Positions 1 to 11,199 of a DNA stretch of 64,000 nucleotides are shown piece by piece. The notes beneath the pieces were generated by a model. The model ran no database searches. It saw only the letters and a list, made by a program, of their open reading frames with translations, and was not told where the DNA came from. Positions within the stretch are counted from its first letter, which is position 1; each line of letters starts with the position of its first letter. The DNA is from Zingiber officinale. Its lineage: Eukaryota > Streptophyta > Magnoliopsida > Zingiberales > Zingiberaceae. The DNA lies in contig NC_055992.1 in assembly GCF_018446385.1 (NCBI RefSeq), positions 51,846,799 to 51,910,798 of the forward strand. Reading direction: 5' to 3'. The position numbers and the translations under genes were made by a program.

Positions 1-469
1 TCCGTACTATCGGACGGAGGATGTCGGGCGCGAGATCGCCCGGAAGAGTTATCTTGATCGGAGCAGACCACTAGAGTTCTCTGTTGGCGACCATGTATTT
101 AGTTTCACCCACGAAAGGGTGAAGATTTGGCCTCAGAGGTAAGCTAGCTCAGCGGTACATTGGTCCCTTCGAGATCTTGGAGAGGATCGGACACCGCTGG
201 CCACTACCCGTCACAGTGCGACGGTGCGATGTATTTCACGTATCGTCTTTGAGGAGATACGTGCGAACCATGTATCTTGGCTGATATTCGGTTCGATTAA
301 CTGATATTACATATGAGGAGGTTCGATGCGGATACTCGGCCGGAAGAGGCGTCGATTGGAACAAGACCATCCGGTGGTTAAAGTCGGATGGCGGCATCAT
401 TCGGACGAGGAGGCTACTTGGGAGCTCGAGGACACTATTCGAGCTCGATATCCCCATCTTTTCACTTGA
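1..469 (+). pseudogene. Element I: 3' end of chromovirus pol (integrase C-terminus and chromodomain), decayed
   Basis: This is the end of a Ty3/gypsy pol whose body lies left of the window. In shifting frames it encodes the tail of integrase (a remnant of the HVSMLRRYV segment near 236-265) and a C-terminal chromodomain, readable at about 385-469 as WRHHSDEEATWELEDTIR and ending in RYPHLFT then stop. The same region is intact in element A at 51756-52043, which makes the assignment firm. Chromodomains at this position direct integration in the chromovirus clade, and the motif order fits the Tekay/Del lineage. Several stops and frameshifts make this copy non-functional. A PPT and LTR follow directly. 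Confidence 0.85.
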
Positions 470-562
470 GGTATGTGATTTATTTACCGTTCGGCATTTA
501 TACTCAATATCTATTGTTAGTACTTGCTGGTGGTAGATAGAATTTGGGGACCAAATTTTTAT

Positions 563-574
563 AAGTGGGGAGAA
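563..574 (+). other. Polypurine tract of element I
   Basis: AAGTGGGGAGAA lies directly before the LTR start TGTAAAAT. It is the plus-strand priming site and matches the PPT of element A at 52142-52153. Confidence 0.8.
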
Positions 575-3149
575 TGTAAAATCGGAAAAAATAGGAAATA
601 TTTAAGGAATTTTGAATTTTGGAAAATTTTAAAATTTTTGAGCTCGCTCGGATAAGTTCAAGGGGATAAAATGGGGCCGGAAAACGTGTTTAACCTACCG
701 GACTATCCTACTTGTAAAGCTGACCTCCCGACTTGCCTTTCCTTCTTCTGAGCTGATCTATTCACCCGTTCTATCTCGAGGTGGACATGGGTCATCCTCC
801 CCACTCACCCATGATCTCCTGCCCACTCCCCTCATCTTCTCCTCTCCTCCTCTCCTCCTCTCCATGACCTATATGGCTGAGCCACATTTATAACGTGCCC
901 CTGCCGTCGGTGACGCCCAGAGCAGCGCCGGTCATCTTCCTCCTTTCTCCCAAGTCCGACTTCATCTGTGCCCTAGTACATCTGCCGGCCAATTTCTCCT
1001 TTGTTCTAGTATCGGTGATTGTACCTCCTTCCCTCTCTTGGCGGACGACTAGAGTCGTCGTAAAACAGGAGCTTAAGAAGGAGGCTGAGGGAAACAGTAG
1101 TCCGGCAATGGGATTGAAGGTGAGGGATTAAGGTTTGGTTTTGAATTTTTTTGCTATGTTTGTGTCCTGCCGTGAGCAGTAATGTGTTTGGGCTTTAGCC
1201 ATTCTTATTGAGGATGATCCACAGCTTCGGACATAACTTCCAGCAGCAAGATCTGTGGTTGTGAGTTGGCAGGAAGATACTTAGAGTGAGGTAAGCTTCG
1301 GTTGTTGATTAGGATTGTTGTTTGATTGGTTATTATCGATCTTGATTTCATCTGATCCGAACAGTGAAGAATTTCAGCAGCCAACAACCCTTGACGGCAG
1401 TAACTTCAGCCAACAACTCTTTGATTCCAGTACAAACCCGTGGCTGTGAATTTAGGTATGGTGTAGGATAATGGATCCTTGTTATAGATTGAGTTGGTTT
1501 AAAATTTATCTAATGGAACGGTTAGGGTTAAGACAATTAACCCTAGTCAATTGTTATATTTTAATTTAGGTAGACAAATGGTTATGTGGATTAGGGTTTT
1601 CCCTAATTTAGTCTCGTGGATTTTGTTTAGCTATTTAAATTCTTATGAATTTTAGCTAAATAAAAATATATATATTGATTGGTACAGGACTTTGACGCGA
1701 GACGAGTATCTCGGAGTCAGATTTGGACCTTTCTATTTTCGGAGGCGGGTACTTTTGACTTTTGTTGTCTTTGATATGCTTAGTAATGGAATTAACATGT
1801 TTCATTAATTATGTTTCTTATCTATATCGGTTAATCACTACCCAAATCTTACATGCTTGATTGATTGATTGGTTTTGCATCTCAGGTATATTTTTACCTG
1901 TTTATACATGCTTATAGGGGTAGTGATATGCCATGCTTGACCATGTTCAGGACCTAGGTTTTTATACCTTCTGTGTACCTTGATTTGATATGATTCTTTG
2001 ACCTAGGGTGCACATTTCTATATATATGGATTAGGTCAGGATGTTTATATGGTTATTGCCATGCATCATTTGCATGATTGCATCTTTGTCGATAGTCCGC
2101 TCCATTATTCTGAGCGCCATGGACATGGATCTGCACACCACCACTCATGGGTTAGTGGTCTCTCGAGTGTGTCAGCTGAGGGACTCTAGAGGCACCGTTG
2201 GTCCGCTCATGGGTAGTGTGACAACGAGTTATCCGAGGATTCCTCCCGTCTTTGAAATGGGGAGTTGAGAGCATTCGCTCCCCATTTATGATTTGGGGTA
2301 GGAGGATAGGTGTACTCCGACAAACATCCGATCCACTCGGTCACTCGTGGAGTAGTGACGGCCAGTGCACGGTTGTCCTCTGACCCTACCCACTCGGCCT
2401 CACTTTGGTATGAGATGATCGATGGCGTCGGGACCAGGGGCCAGCATCATTGGCATCATGCATGATGCATTTATTGCTTGTGTTTGTGGTTCTGCATTTA
2501 TATCTTTGTTCCTGTTTGACATGCATCTGATTCCTATACCACTCGGATGTTTGACCTTATACTCGGGACTGGTTAGTTCAGACATTCTCTGTTTACTTCA
2601 GATGCATATTTATATCTTTCTTATAGCGAGGCATAGTTAGATTAGTGTTAGGTGTTATTTCTTTACTTTTATCAATTGTACCGGTGTTGGACTCACCCGC
2701 CTCCATTGTTGATATTTTCAGGTTGATGTCAGGAGAGAGTTCGATTGTTGGTCCCTGCAGACCTCGAGGATAGGATTTGGTTTCCGTTTTGGTTTCTTTT
2801 CTGTTCTAGACTATTTAAAACTTGTTAGGTTTTAGATTTATTCCACCTATGGACGTTGTATGGATTTTATGATGTCGATGAAATTGGATTTGGTTTTATT
2901 CTACTACATGCCTGCCTTGAGGTAAGAGGAAAAAATCGGATTTGGGCTTTACAAGTGTAGTTGAGTAGGGTGGTTTCGGTCGAGTATTATTCTTTCGTAC
3001 TTGTTATATAAGGTGAATATATATAATGCGTGGTGATTGATTTTATTTATTGTTATGATTCCAGCCGCTTGTAAGTACTTGTAGAAATTTTTGATTGTCC
3101 GTCGACGGGAGATCTTTGAGAAATTGGACGGGGACTCCGGGGCGTGACA
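575..3149 (+). repeat. 3' LTR of element I (Tekay-like chromovirus)
   Basis: It starts TGTAAAATCGG and ends GGGGCGTGACA, matching the ends of the LTR pair of element A. The order of blocks is shared with A: a C/T-rich segment near 720-870, the core near 1690-1760, a stretch rich in TTTGGT, and a U5 ending in GGGGCGTGACA. It is clearly diverged from A in many places, so it is an older or sister copy. It spans about 2.6 kb. The short ORFs inside it are not supported as genes. After 3149 the sequence switches to minus-strand pol of G, so I is inserted in G; the left TSD lies outside the window. Confidence 0.85.
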
Positions 3150-3500
3150 ATCTGAGATCTCCTTCAGAGGGGCGGTGACATGGTGCTAGAGATAATAGGG
3201 TGTATGGTCAATCTCCTTTCGGCTTGGCTGTTCTCTGATCCTCATCCTGAAATTTTTCTTCTTTCGTACGGTAAGGGTCGGTTGGGGAGGCTATCTGGAG
3301 AAGTCCTCAATTTCTGTAGTTGCTAATCCCAGCTTGATCTCCTTTGGTGTTCTTGGGTCTTTTCCAGTTGCTCACAGCTTCTATCTTACTGGGGTCTACC
3401 ATGATACCATCCTTTGAGATGATGTGACCCAGGAAGGACACCTAATCTAGCCAAAATTTACATTTGGTGCACTTGGCGTACAGCTGGTTCTGCTGAAGGA
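3150..3500 (-). pseudogene. Element G: RT connection region, decayed and internally deleted
   Basis: Minus-strand translation keeps short blocks typical of the RT to RNase H connection: [22 protein letters not shown] and RPKNT near 3340-3480. Toward 3150 a block resembling the spacer after RNase H in K (PLKEISD against PLQKELSD) follows almost directly, which suggests that RNase H itself was deleted. The last part is short and decayed, so that reading is tentative. Element I interrupts at 3150. Confidence 0.6.
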
Positions 3501-3501
3501 T

Positions 3502-4211
3502 CTACAATACTATTCTCAGGTGCTCTGCGTGTTCTTCTTGAGTTCTTGAATAGATAAGAATATCATCGATGAACACGATCACAAACTTATCTAAATACTC
3601 CCTGAATACCCTGTTCATGAGGTCCATGGAAGTAGCTGGAGCATTCGTCACGCCAAAGGGCATGACTACGAACTCATAATGTCCGTATCTGGTCCTGAAT
3701 GCTGTTTTGGGTATATCCCCTTCTTTAACCTTCACCTGATGATAACCTGATCGGAGGTCTATCTTAGATAACACTGATCGAACAGGTCATCAATTCTGGG
3801 AAGAGGATACCTGTTCTTGATGGTGACTTGGTTCAGCGCTCGGTAGTCTATACACAGGCGCATGCTCCCATCCTTCTTCTTCACGAACAACACAGGTGCT
3901 CCCCATGGTGAGTGACTAGGGCGCATGAAGCCTTTGTCAAGCAGCTCCTGTAGTTGCTCATGAAGTTCCTTCAGTTCTGCTGGAGCCATGCGGTAAGGTG
4001 CTTTGGAGATAGGATTTGTACCGGGAATGAGCTCTATCTCAAATTCGATCTCCCTGTCTGGTGCTAGGCTTGATAACTCTTCAGGGAAGACTGCTGGGTA
4101 GTCACATACGACTCGGACCTCTGCTAGCTGTTGGTCCTTGTCCTGACTGGTGCTGACTACGTGTGCTAAGAACCCCGTACATCCTGAATCCATCAACCTC
4201 TGTGCCTTCAT
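3502..4211 (-). pseudogene. Element G: reverse transcriptase, frameshifted
   Basis: Two frames cover the Ty3/gypsy RT. The first (4211-3759) runs from the linker [17 protein letters not shown] through [30 protein letters not shown] and the fingers motif [11 protein letters not shown] small deletion shifts the frame near 3765. The second frame (3774-3502) continues with [11 protein letters not shown], which carries the first catalytic Asp, then [10 protein letters not shown] and the active-site motif FIDDILIYS, and stops after LRIVL. Homologous intact sequence in B has no break here. The catalytic residues survive but the protein cannot be made as one chain. Confidence 0.9.
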
Positions 4212-5637
4212 AGATAAGAGAAACCTCTTGGCCTTTCTCCTGGGTTCTCGAAGGCAATTGACTGTACGCTTGGGGTTGGAATATCACTTTACATTTCTGG
4301 CACTCGATGGAGGCACCGTATTTGATCAAGAAGTCCAGCCCGAAGATAACGTCGTAGTCGGTCATATTAATCACTATCAGATCGCAAAAGAGCTCTCTAT
4401 CTGCTATAGTGACCGACACTTCTCTGAGCCAGTGCGTAGACGCCATGATTTCTCCTGAGGTTAACGTCATAAGGAACTGGCTACTGAGTACCTCTGTAAC
4501 AACTGTCGAGGCATTTACTGCGTCCTCTCTGGTGAGTGAGTAGATCCTCGCATTGGTCGTAGCTGGAGGGGCTTCTAATCTGCCCTGGCTGATATGTGGA
4601 CCATCTAATGCGGCCTGCATTTGATGTAACTGAGCTGGCTGGCCTCCATACTGAATCGGTTGTGGCTGAGGAAGACTGGTCTTGTTTGGACACTGCTTGG
4701 CCATATGCCCTTCCTGTCCGCATTCAAAGCATCCTCGTGTGCCCTTACGACAAACTCCAGAATGGAATTTCCCACAAGTAGCACACTTTGGATAACTGGG
4801 CTGCTTGCTGGCTGGCCCTCCTTGACCTTTAGCTTCTGAGAGGACTTGCTTCTGCTGCTTGATGCTATTTTGGTAATGCTCAGTGATTAGAGCACTGCTC
4901 ACTAAATCTTCTGTGGTTTGTGGCCTATGAATGCCACCAGCCACGTTCATTGCTATTTCCGGCCTCAGCATCTTGAGCATCAACCGGATTCGTTCCCTTT
5001 CTGTGCTGACTAATTCAGGGCATAGACGAGCCAACCTGTTGAATTTCTTCACGGCTTCCTCAACTGATAGGTTACCCTGACGAAACTCAGTGAACTCGTC
5101 GTAGTGTCGGTTTGTGACCCGCGTGTGAAAGAACTCCTCGAAGAATTCTTTCTCGAAGTCTACCCATGTCATCTGATTCACTGGCGCCGCTTCGATTCTC
5201 TCCCACCACATACGTGCATCTCCTATCAAGGAGGCGCACTTCACCTTCTCGTGTTACGCGGTCCAAGCTCCATCGTACTCTCCAGTGTTTTGAACCAGGC
5301 TTGTGCATCCCGTGGTTCACTGGTGCCTGAGAAATTCTCGGGCTTGACTCTCTGCCACTGGATCAGATAGGCTTCTCTCCTTGCCTCTACTACTGCTGGG
5401 GCTACTAGTGCTGTAGGCTGGACTGGTGGAACCTCTAAGACCACTGGTGTTGCTAAGTTTGGTTCCGGGGTGACTGTGGGGGTATTCTGCTGTCTAGCCT
5501 TTAGGGTGGCTATTTCTGTCACGGCATTTACTTGTGTGAGCCACTAGTCTTTGTAGAAGGTCCGGGGAGGCAAGGCGCACTGCCTCGTCTTGGGGCTCAG
5601 TAGCTGGTGCCCTTCTAGCTGGGCGTCCTCGTGCCAT
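4102..5637 (-). pseudogene. Element G: gag and protease region, frameshifted, protease active site deleted
   Basis: Gag starts at ATG 5637-5635 (MARGRPARRAP). A shift leads to the 5522-5241 frame with the gag motif AYLIQWQRVKPENFSG, and another leads to an open frame at 5244-4102 (380 codons). That frame holds the retrotransposon gag domain (codons about 1-120), a CCHC zinc knuckle CFECGQEGHMAKQC at codons 172-185, and a protease segment at about codons 245-330 with the conserved DYDVIFGLDFL block. The stretch between STVVTEVL and TSGEIM is too short: the part with the catalytic D-S/T-G triad is missing by an in-frame deletion. Gag would bind element RNA, but no active protease is encoded. 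Confidence 0.88.
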
Positions 5638-5832
5638 TTCTAGAGACATGGAGGACATACATGACTAACACAATCATAAGGGACTAACTATTGTTATCAT
5701 GTTAACTACTATCATAAACGAGCATTCTTTAGTTATCTATAACAGAAAAGCAATAAACATACAAAGTGAGAGGTATTCTTACTTGGAAACTGCAGGTACA
5801 ATGCTGATGTGTGTGTAGGAAGTATGGAACAC

Positions 5833-5845
5833 TGCTCTGATACCA
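5833..5845 (-). other. Primer binding site of element G (initiator tRNA-Met type)
   Basis: On the minus strand this reads TGGTATCAGAGCA, three bases past the LTR end GGTCGTTACA. It fits the tRNA-Met primer usual for plant Ty3/gypsy and Copia elements and fixes G's orientation. Confidence 0.88.
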
Positions 5846-5848
5846 CTC

Positions 5849-6067
5849 TGTAACGACCCGCCTTCTACTAACTAAACTGTAAGGCCAATCGCTATAGTTT
5901 TTCTGTGCTAAATTACTATTGCGGAAATCTGGATTTCGAATCAGAACCCCTGATTTCAGCACTAGTTCGTGCCAAAATCTCATATAAGAGTTCTAAAATC
6001 AATTGAACTAAGTTCTAACATCTATTAACTAGCATTCCAACATAATTACTAACAACTTAAACAAATC
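5849..6067 (-). repeat. 5' LTR of element G, PBS-proximal segment
   Basis: This is the end of the minus-strand LTR (…GGCGGGTCGTTACA at 5849). It is interrupted at 6067 by element H, with H's TSD AAATC at 6063-6067, and resumes at 13004. Confidence 0.85.
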
Positions 6068-6254
6068 TGTTGGTGCAACCTTAGGTCAAGGTTGACCTGG
6101 TTGACCTGACTCGAGTTGACCTGACTCGAGTTGTGTTTTGATGTTTGACGATGTTTGACGAGAAGAGAGATGTATTCTTGATGTTTGACAAGAATAGGTG
6201 TTTGGGAGATTGTAGGTAGAACCTTAGGTCAAGGTTGACCTGGTTGACCTGATT

Positions 6255-6834
6255 CGGGAAAAGTCCAAGCAGGGAGTTTGGCATGCGAAAAGTCCAAGTA
6301 TGGAGACTTGGCACTGGAAAAGTCCAAGTACGGAGACTTGGCACGGAAAGTCCTAACTGGGATGTTAGGCAGTTGGAAAGTCCTGGTGAATGAAGCGGTG
6401 AGAAAGTCTAAGCAGGATGTTAAGCGGTGTGGAAAGTCTGGTGAGTGAAGCAGGCGGTGGGAAAGTCCTACTGGATGTTGGCGGTTGGAAAGTCCGGTGA
6501 GTGAAGCTAGGCGGTGAGAAAGTCCTAGCGGGATGTTGGCGGTGTGGAAGTCCGTGAGTGAAGCCGGTGAAACTCTAGCGAGATGTTAGGCGGTTGGAAG
6601 TCCCGTGAGTGAAGCAGGTGAGAAAGTCCTAACTGGGATGTTAGGCAGTGTGGAAATCCTGGTGAGTGAAGCCAGGTGGAAGTCCTGGTGAGTGAAGCCA
6701 GGCAAGGGAAATCCAGATGGATCAAGGTAGACCAGACATCTGGTGAAAAGTCCAAGCAGGGAGCTTGGCACGGGAAAAGTCCAAGTATGGAGACTTGGCG
6801 CTGAGAAGACCAAGTTGGAGACTTGGCACGGGAA
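6255..6834 (+). repeat. Degenerate minisatellite in the U3 of H (5' copy)
   Basis: Alternating short units such as AAAGTCCTAACTGGGATG, TTAGGCGGTTGGAAAGTCC and GGTGAGTGAAGC are repeated about ten times, flanked by AAAAGTCCAAGTATGGAGAC units at both ends. The 3' LTR carries the same array at 11398-11980 with small unit differences. Confidence 0.85.
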
Positions 6835-6840
6835 GTCGGA

Positions 6841-7040
6841 GAGAGCTCGGTAGCTCGGTAGCTCGGGAGCTCGGTAGCTCAGTAGCTCGGGAGCTCGGTA
6901 GCTCGGTAGCTCGGTAGCTCGGGAGCTCGGGAGCTCGTAGCTCGGTAGCTCGGTAGCTCGGTCTCCAGACGAAGTCGGAGAGAGCTCGGTAGCTCGGTAG
7001 CTCGGGAGCTCGGTAGCTCGGTAGCTCGGTAGCTCGGTCT
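6841..7040 (+). repeat. TAGCTCGG tandem array in the U3 of H (5' copy)
   Basis: The 8-bp unit TAGCTCGG with GAGCTCGG variants is repeated more than 20 times in two blocks separated by TCTCCAGACGAAGTCGGAGA. Each unit contains the self-complementary AGCT or GAGCTC core. The 3' LTR has a differently sized version at 11987-12180. Confidence 0.9.
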
Positions 7041-7143
7041 CAGGACCAGGTAGGATTTAGGGCTGGGAGCTCTAAACCTGGATCAGTCTGGTGACCGATC
7101 AGGAGTCGATCAGAAGCGGAACAGGAGCGAGGCGCAAGAGGGG

Positions 7144-7260
7144 CTGATCGGTTTGGGGACCGATCAGGAAGTTCCCTGATCGGTCTGTGGACCGATCAGT
7201 AGGTTCCCTGATCGGTCCACGGACCGATCAGGGCACTAGCCGTTGCGACGCAACGGCTAG
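7144..7260 (+). promoter_or_regulatory. Palindrome cluster upstream of the TATA box in H (5' LTR)
   Basis: Three inverted repeats have 8-10 bp arms of the form CTGATCGGTC-N4-GACCGATCAG, at 7144-7168, 7176-7199 and 7208-7231. They are followed at 7236-7260 by a perfect 12-bp-arm hairpin, CTAGCCGTTGCG / CGCAACGGCTAG with one base between. The block ends about 28 bp before the TATA box, so a promoter role is plausible. Palindrome clusters upstream of TATA are known in Sirevirus LTRs; this particular motif I do not recognise. Confidence 0.75.
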
Positions 7261-7288
7261 ATTTCTTCTATGCTTCTTTCTCCGCAGG

Positions 7289-7295
7289 TATAAAA
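7289..7295 (+). promoter_or_regulatory. TATA box of the H 5' LTR
   Basis: TATAAAA in the context GCAGGTATAAAAGGAGG, after the palindrome block. It is conserved in the 3' LTR at 12464-12470. Confidence 0.75.
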
Positions 7296-7794
7296 GGAGG
7301 CTGAGAGCTTCTACATTGGGGACTACTTCTTCTTCCTTGGATTGAAGCTTCTGCTTCTGTGCTCTGAGGTTCTGAGCTTTGTTGAGCTCGCTTCCGAAGC
7401 TTTGCGTGAGCTTCCAGTCGACGGTCAGCTGCTGCTGTTGTCCGAGAAGTTGTTGCTTCACAGGCTGTCGACGAGAAGGCGAGTTAGTGTTTGTACATTG
7501 TTCTTGTCTTTCTACTTGTATTTCTTGTACTCCTTCTTGTTGTTGCAAGTTTTGTGGCGAGGTTTCTCCACCCATAAGGAGCTCATATTAGCCTTCATCC
7601 ACCGACGGATTGGTTGGCTTCGTCCACCTTACGGACACGCCGAGGAGGAGTTCATCTCGAACCTCGTTACATCGGTTTGTTTTCTTCTCCTCAGTTTCTT
7701 CCTTGTATTTCATGCGACTAACCCTAGTAGGAAGAGCGAGAATTTGGGGGCGACTATTCACCCCCTCTAGCCGAGTCTGAACGATTCCAACAAG

Positions 7795-7806
7795 TGGTAT
7801 CGAGGC
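7795..7806 (+). other. Primer binding site of H
   Basis: TGGTATCGAGGC lies two bases after the LTR end. It is a slightly altered match to the tRNA-Met complement TGGTATCAGAGC. Confidence 0.75.
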
Positions 7807-7854
7807 GAGACCGCTCTTGACGGATCAACAACCAGGGGAGCACACGGGCTAGAG

Positions 7855-9305
7855 ATGGATCTCTATGGAGAAGATGTCACGATTCAACCCTTCTACGAGT
7901 CTCACGACAACTTCACATATTGGAAGGTAAGGATGATGTATTTTCTTAGGACTAATATGTTAAATTGGTTTTGTGTACAAGAAGGGTTTCCCCTCCGATG
8001 GATGAGGAAGGAAAACCTATCAAGAAGAAGGAGTGGACGAAAGAGCAAATCCGATAATCCGAAATCAATGACGAGGTAACAAAAATTATTGAATTTGCTT
8101 TACCTAATAATGTTTTGTGCAAGATAGATAGGTACAACAACGCCAAGGAATTGTGGAACAATTTGGCAAAATTCCATGAAGAGGAGCCTAGTGAGCCAAG
8201 TAGCTCACATCATGGAGGAAGCGAATTGGGAGTTGAGGGCTACTCAACATCCAAGGAAGAAGAGGAGGAGAGCTCTTGTTCAAGATCGGAGCAAGAAGAG
8301 GCATCTACCTCCGGAAGGGATGAAGAAGAAAGCTCATCTACATCCACAACCCTAGGTAACTCAAACACTGTGATTTCAAGCAAATTACACATAATGTGTT
8401 TTGAGTGTAGGAAGTTTGGGCACTACAAGAGTAAGTGTCCAAAGAGGGTTAGAAAGACTCCACCGGCACCAAAGGTCAAGGAAGCCGGAGTCCCGACATG
8501 CAAGAGCAAGAAGCACGTGGTGTGCTTCCAATGCAAGCAACGGGGACACTATAGAAGTCAATGTCCAAGGGAGAGGCAACCTCACAAGGACAAGAGGCCA
8601 AACACGTGTAAAGGGGGAGCTAAGGCAAACCCTAAGGTAACATTTAAAGCTCATTCTTGCAATTCTAGTAGGATGCATGCTAGTAGTCTTATTGCCATTA
8701 TCAATAATGATAAGCATGTTAACACTAGAAATTGATACATGTGCTTAGGAGCCAAGCATGTTAGCCTAGATAAGAACAATTCTAGAAATGCTAACCCTAG
8801 AATTAACTCATCTAAGGCTAAGGAAAATCTAGGTAGAAACCCCAAGACAACTAGACATATGCCTAGGAACACCTCAAGAAAGAATGATAAGTTAAAACTT
8901 GAGGTTTTAGAGAAAGAAAATCAAGTCTTGAGGTCAAGACTTAACACTCTAGAAAAGGCCCTAAAGAATTTAGAGAAGTCAACTCTAGGGTCTAAGGGTC
9001 AAATTTCAAAGCCCAAGGACAAGAAAGGTTTGGGTCACAAACCTAAGTCCCAAATGGTCAAGCCCACCTATCATAATGTTCCATTCGATTATGGAACAAA
9101 AACTAGGGCTAGGGAGACCACCACCAAGGTCACAAGGGGAGTCACCCCTAGAGTTGAACTTGATGAGTCCCAAATGATCAAGGCTTTAAAGCCTAGGAGG
9201 GTCATTAGGAGGGTTGCTAGGGAAGTTATCCCTAGTGAATATTTAGTGAACCCAATGAGCTCTAATAGGTATTGGGTTCCTAGGAGCATCTTCTCTACCC
9301 CATAG
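7855..9305 (+). pseudogene. Element H: Copia-type gag with two zinc knuckles, one frameshift and two stops
   Basis: Gag starts at ATG 7855 (MDLYGEDVTIQPF), 60 bp after the PBS, and has the Copia gag features NFTYWKVRM and, later, IDRYNNAKELWNNL. A one-base shift near 7990 and a TAA near 8059 break the N-terminal part. From about 8080 the frame is open through an acidic Ser/Glu region and two CCHC knuckles, CFECRKFGHYKSKC (8397-8438) and CFQCKQRGHYRSQC (8523-8564). A TGA at 8733-8735 interrupts, after which the same frame continues with a Lys-rich, coiled-coil-like segment (KLEVLEKENQVLRSRLNTLE) to the tail YLVNPMSSNRYWVPRS. Gag packages the element RNA. Nothing downstream is coding. Confidence 0.85.
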
Positions 9306-11199
9306 ATGGGTTAGAGAGTGTCAACTCCGATTAGAAGGGTAGTTAACCCAACTTTGAGGAAATTGACACTCAAGGAGCATTTTCAAGGTTTTGAGAACTT
9401 TTGAAAATGAAATGGAATTATCATTTACTCCTTTGAAGAGTTAAATGTGCCTAAAGATTGGAAATTTCATTTTTAATCTCAATTGGCACAATTTGGGAAA
9501 ATCTAGAGAACTCTCGAAAAAAAAATGAAACATGCCAAGTTTTGAGGATAAATTTGATCTTTAAGTGGCATGAATTAATCTAGAGTTCAAGAAGTGTCAA
9601 AATTAGGATTTTGGCATTTTGGGGCAATCTAGGATTAAATTTGAAGTTAGCCAAGTGGTTAAGGATACTTAGATAGGTAATCTAGGTATATTTATTTATG
9701 CTAAATCTTGCCATGATTGTTTGCCCTCACATGTCATGACATCATGTTCAGTTTTATTATCATTTGAAATGTCATGATAATGCTTAGGCTAGTTTTTATG
9801 TCATGTTTATTTAAGTTTCAAACTTTATGCCATGACATCATGACTTTGGCACATGTTTTCATTTATGATACCATTTTATGCCATGTCATCATCTCTTGCA
9901 TTAATAATCAATTGAATTGATTTAAGGATGAAAAACACATTTTGATATTGAGATCAAATTTGTGTTTAGAAAATGCATGAGACCTTAGTCTAAGATACCT
10001 AAACCCATATCTCATATTAAAATTGCCATGGATGTGTTTGATACACTTTAGATGTGTGTGAGATATTAGGATCATGAATTAGGATCAAGGTGCATAGTTC
10101 TTGTACCTAGATGAGCCTAATTCAAGAAATGGAGGATCATAGGGAAAGCTTGTGTACAAGTCATGTACATTTAGCCCTAAGATTATGGTCCTAAATTAAA
10201 AGGTTTAAAATTATTTTGAAATTGATTTGGAAAACCTTGATGAAGCCATCTTAGAGATTGCATTCATCATTGAACATTGTGATACAAAGTTGAGTTAAAC
10301 TTGAACTATTTCAAAGTTTTTGAACTTTGTATCAAGATTGAAAAATGGAAGTTATTTTCATAGAAAACTATTTTTCCATGATAGTATATGTTATGAGGAA
10401 TGTATCCTCAAAATTTCATAATTTTTTGAATTTTCTGGAATTTCCTAGGAATTTCTGAATTTCGGGAAGGAAATTTCAGAAATCTCCTGTCAGAGTCTGG
10501 ATCGGTCTGGGGACCGATCCAGGGAAGTCCTGATCGGTCTGCGGACCGATCCAGTGAAGCATGGATCGGTCTGCAGACCGATCCAGTAAGATCCAGAGAG
10601 CTTGGTGCGATCTGGTGAAGGCCTGATCGATCTGGTGACCGATCAGTGACGATCCAGTGCGATCAATGAAGCATGGATCGGTCTGGGGACCGATCCAGGG
10701 GTTTTTTTTTTGATCGGTCTTAGGACCGATCAGTGCGTGCCAGTTTCTGATTTTCAGCAGGTGTCTGAAATTTCAGCTTTTGAGAGTTGAGTTTCGGGTT
10801 TCTAAAGGTTTGAAACTTTCCAAGATATTGTTGGTGCAATGGTCAAGGGGGAGTTGACCTTTAGGGGGAGTTTTTACCTAATGGTCAAGGGGAGTTGCCT
10901 CTTAGGGGGAGTTTTTACTCCTTAAGACTTTTGAGGATTAGTGACATAGGATTGTCACTAAGTTGAGTGTTGAGTTTAGTATCAAGGGGAAAGTTAAGGG
11001 TTTCAATGAAAGGTATGGGACTTTCATTAGGAAGAAACTCTTGACCTTGATTCCCTCTTTTTGATGTGTGTCAAAAAGGGGGAGAGATGTCCCAAGGGGG
11101 AGAGTGTAGGTTTTGGAAGAATGTTCAAGGAAGAACATTGGAAAACCTAAGTTAGGTTATCGGGTTAACCTAACTTGATTTTGGATTTTGTCAAACATC
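9306..11199 (+). other. Element H: non-coding 3' interior
   Basis: About 1.9 kb with no protease, integrase, RT or RNase H signature in any frame. It contains a stretch rich in ATGTCATGACATCATG variants (about 9725-9900), six GATCGGTC palindromes at 10499-10732, and several extra polypurine runs of the AAGGGGGAG type (about 10846-10915 and 11074-11105). Confidence 0.8.
10499..10732 (+). repeat. Internal GATCGGTC palindrome cluster in H
   Basis: Six copies of (G/T)GATCGGTC-N6-GACCGATC(C/A) lie at 10499-10520, 10531-10552, 10563-10584, 10624-10645, 10675-10696 and 10711-10732. They are the same motif as in H's U3, but here lie in the interior about 480 bp before the 3' LTR. Confidence 0.9.

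Larger units (their letters stand above)
6068..7792 (+). repeat. 5' LTR of element H
   Basis: It runs from TGTTGGTGCAACC to TTCCAACA. Its layers in order are two short direct repeats of GGTCAAGGTTGACC, a minisatellite of AAGTCC…GTTAGGCGG units (about 6255-6834), a TAGCTCGG array (6841-7040), GATCGGTC palindromes (7144-7231), a long hairpin (7236-7260), TATA (7289) and a C/T-rich R-U5. The 115- and 142-codon ORFs across the TATA region are incidental. Confidence 0.92.

Noticed and set aside
7342-7770. 142-codon ORF over the R-U5 of H's 5' LTR, with a 171-codon relative in the 3' LTR (12517-13032)
   Set aside because: Low-complexity Leu/Ser/Cys frame in C/T-rich LTR sequence, not conserved in length between the two LTRs, with antisense ORFs just as long.
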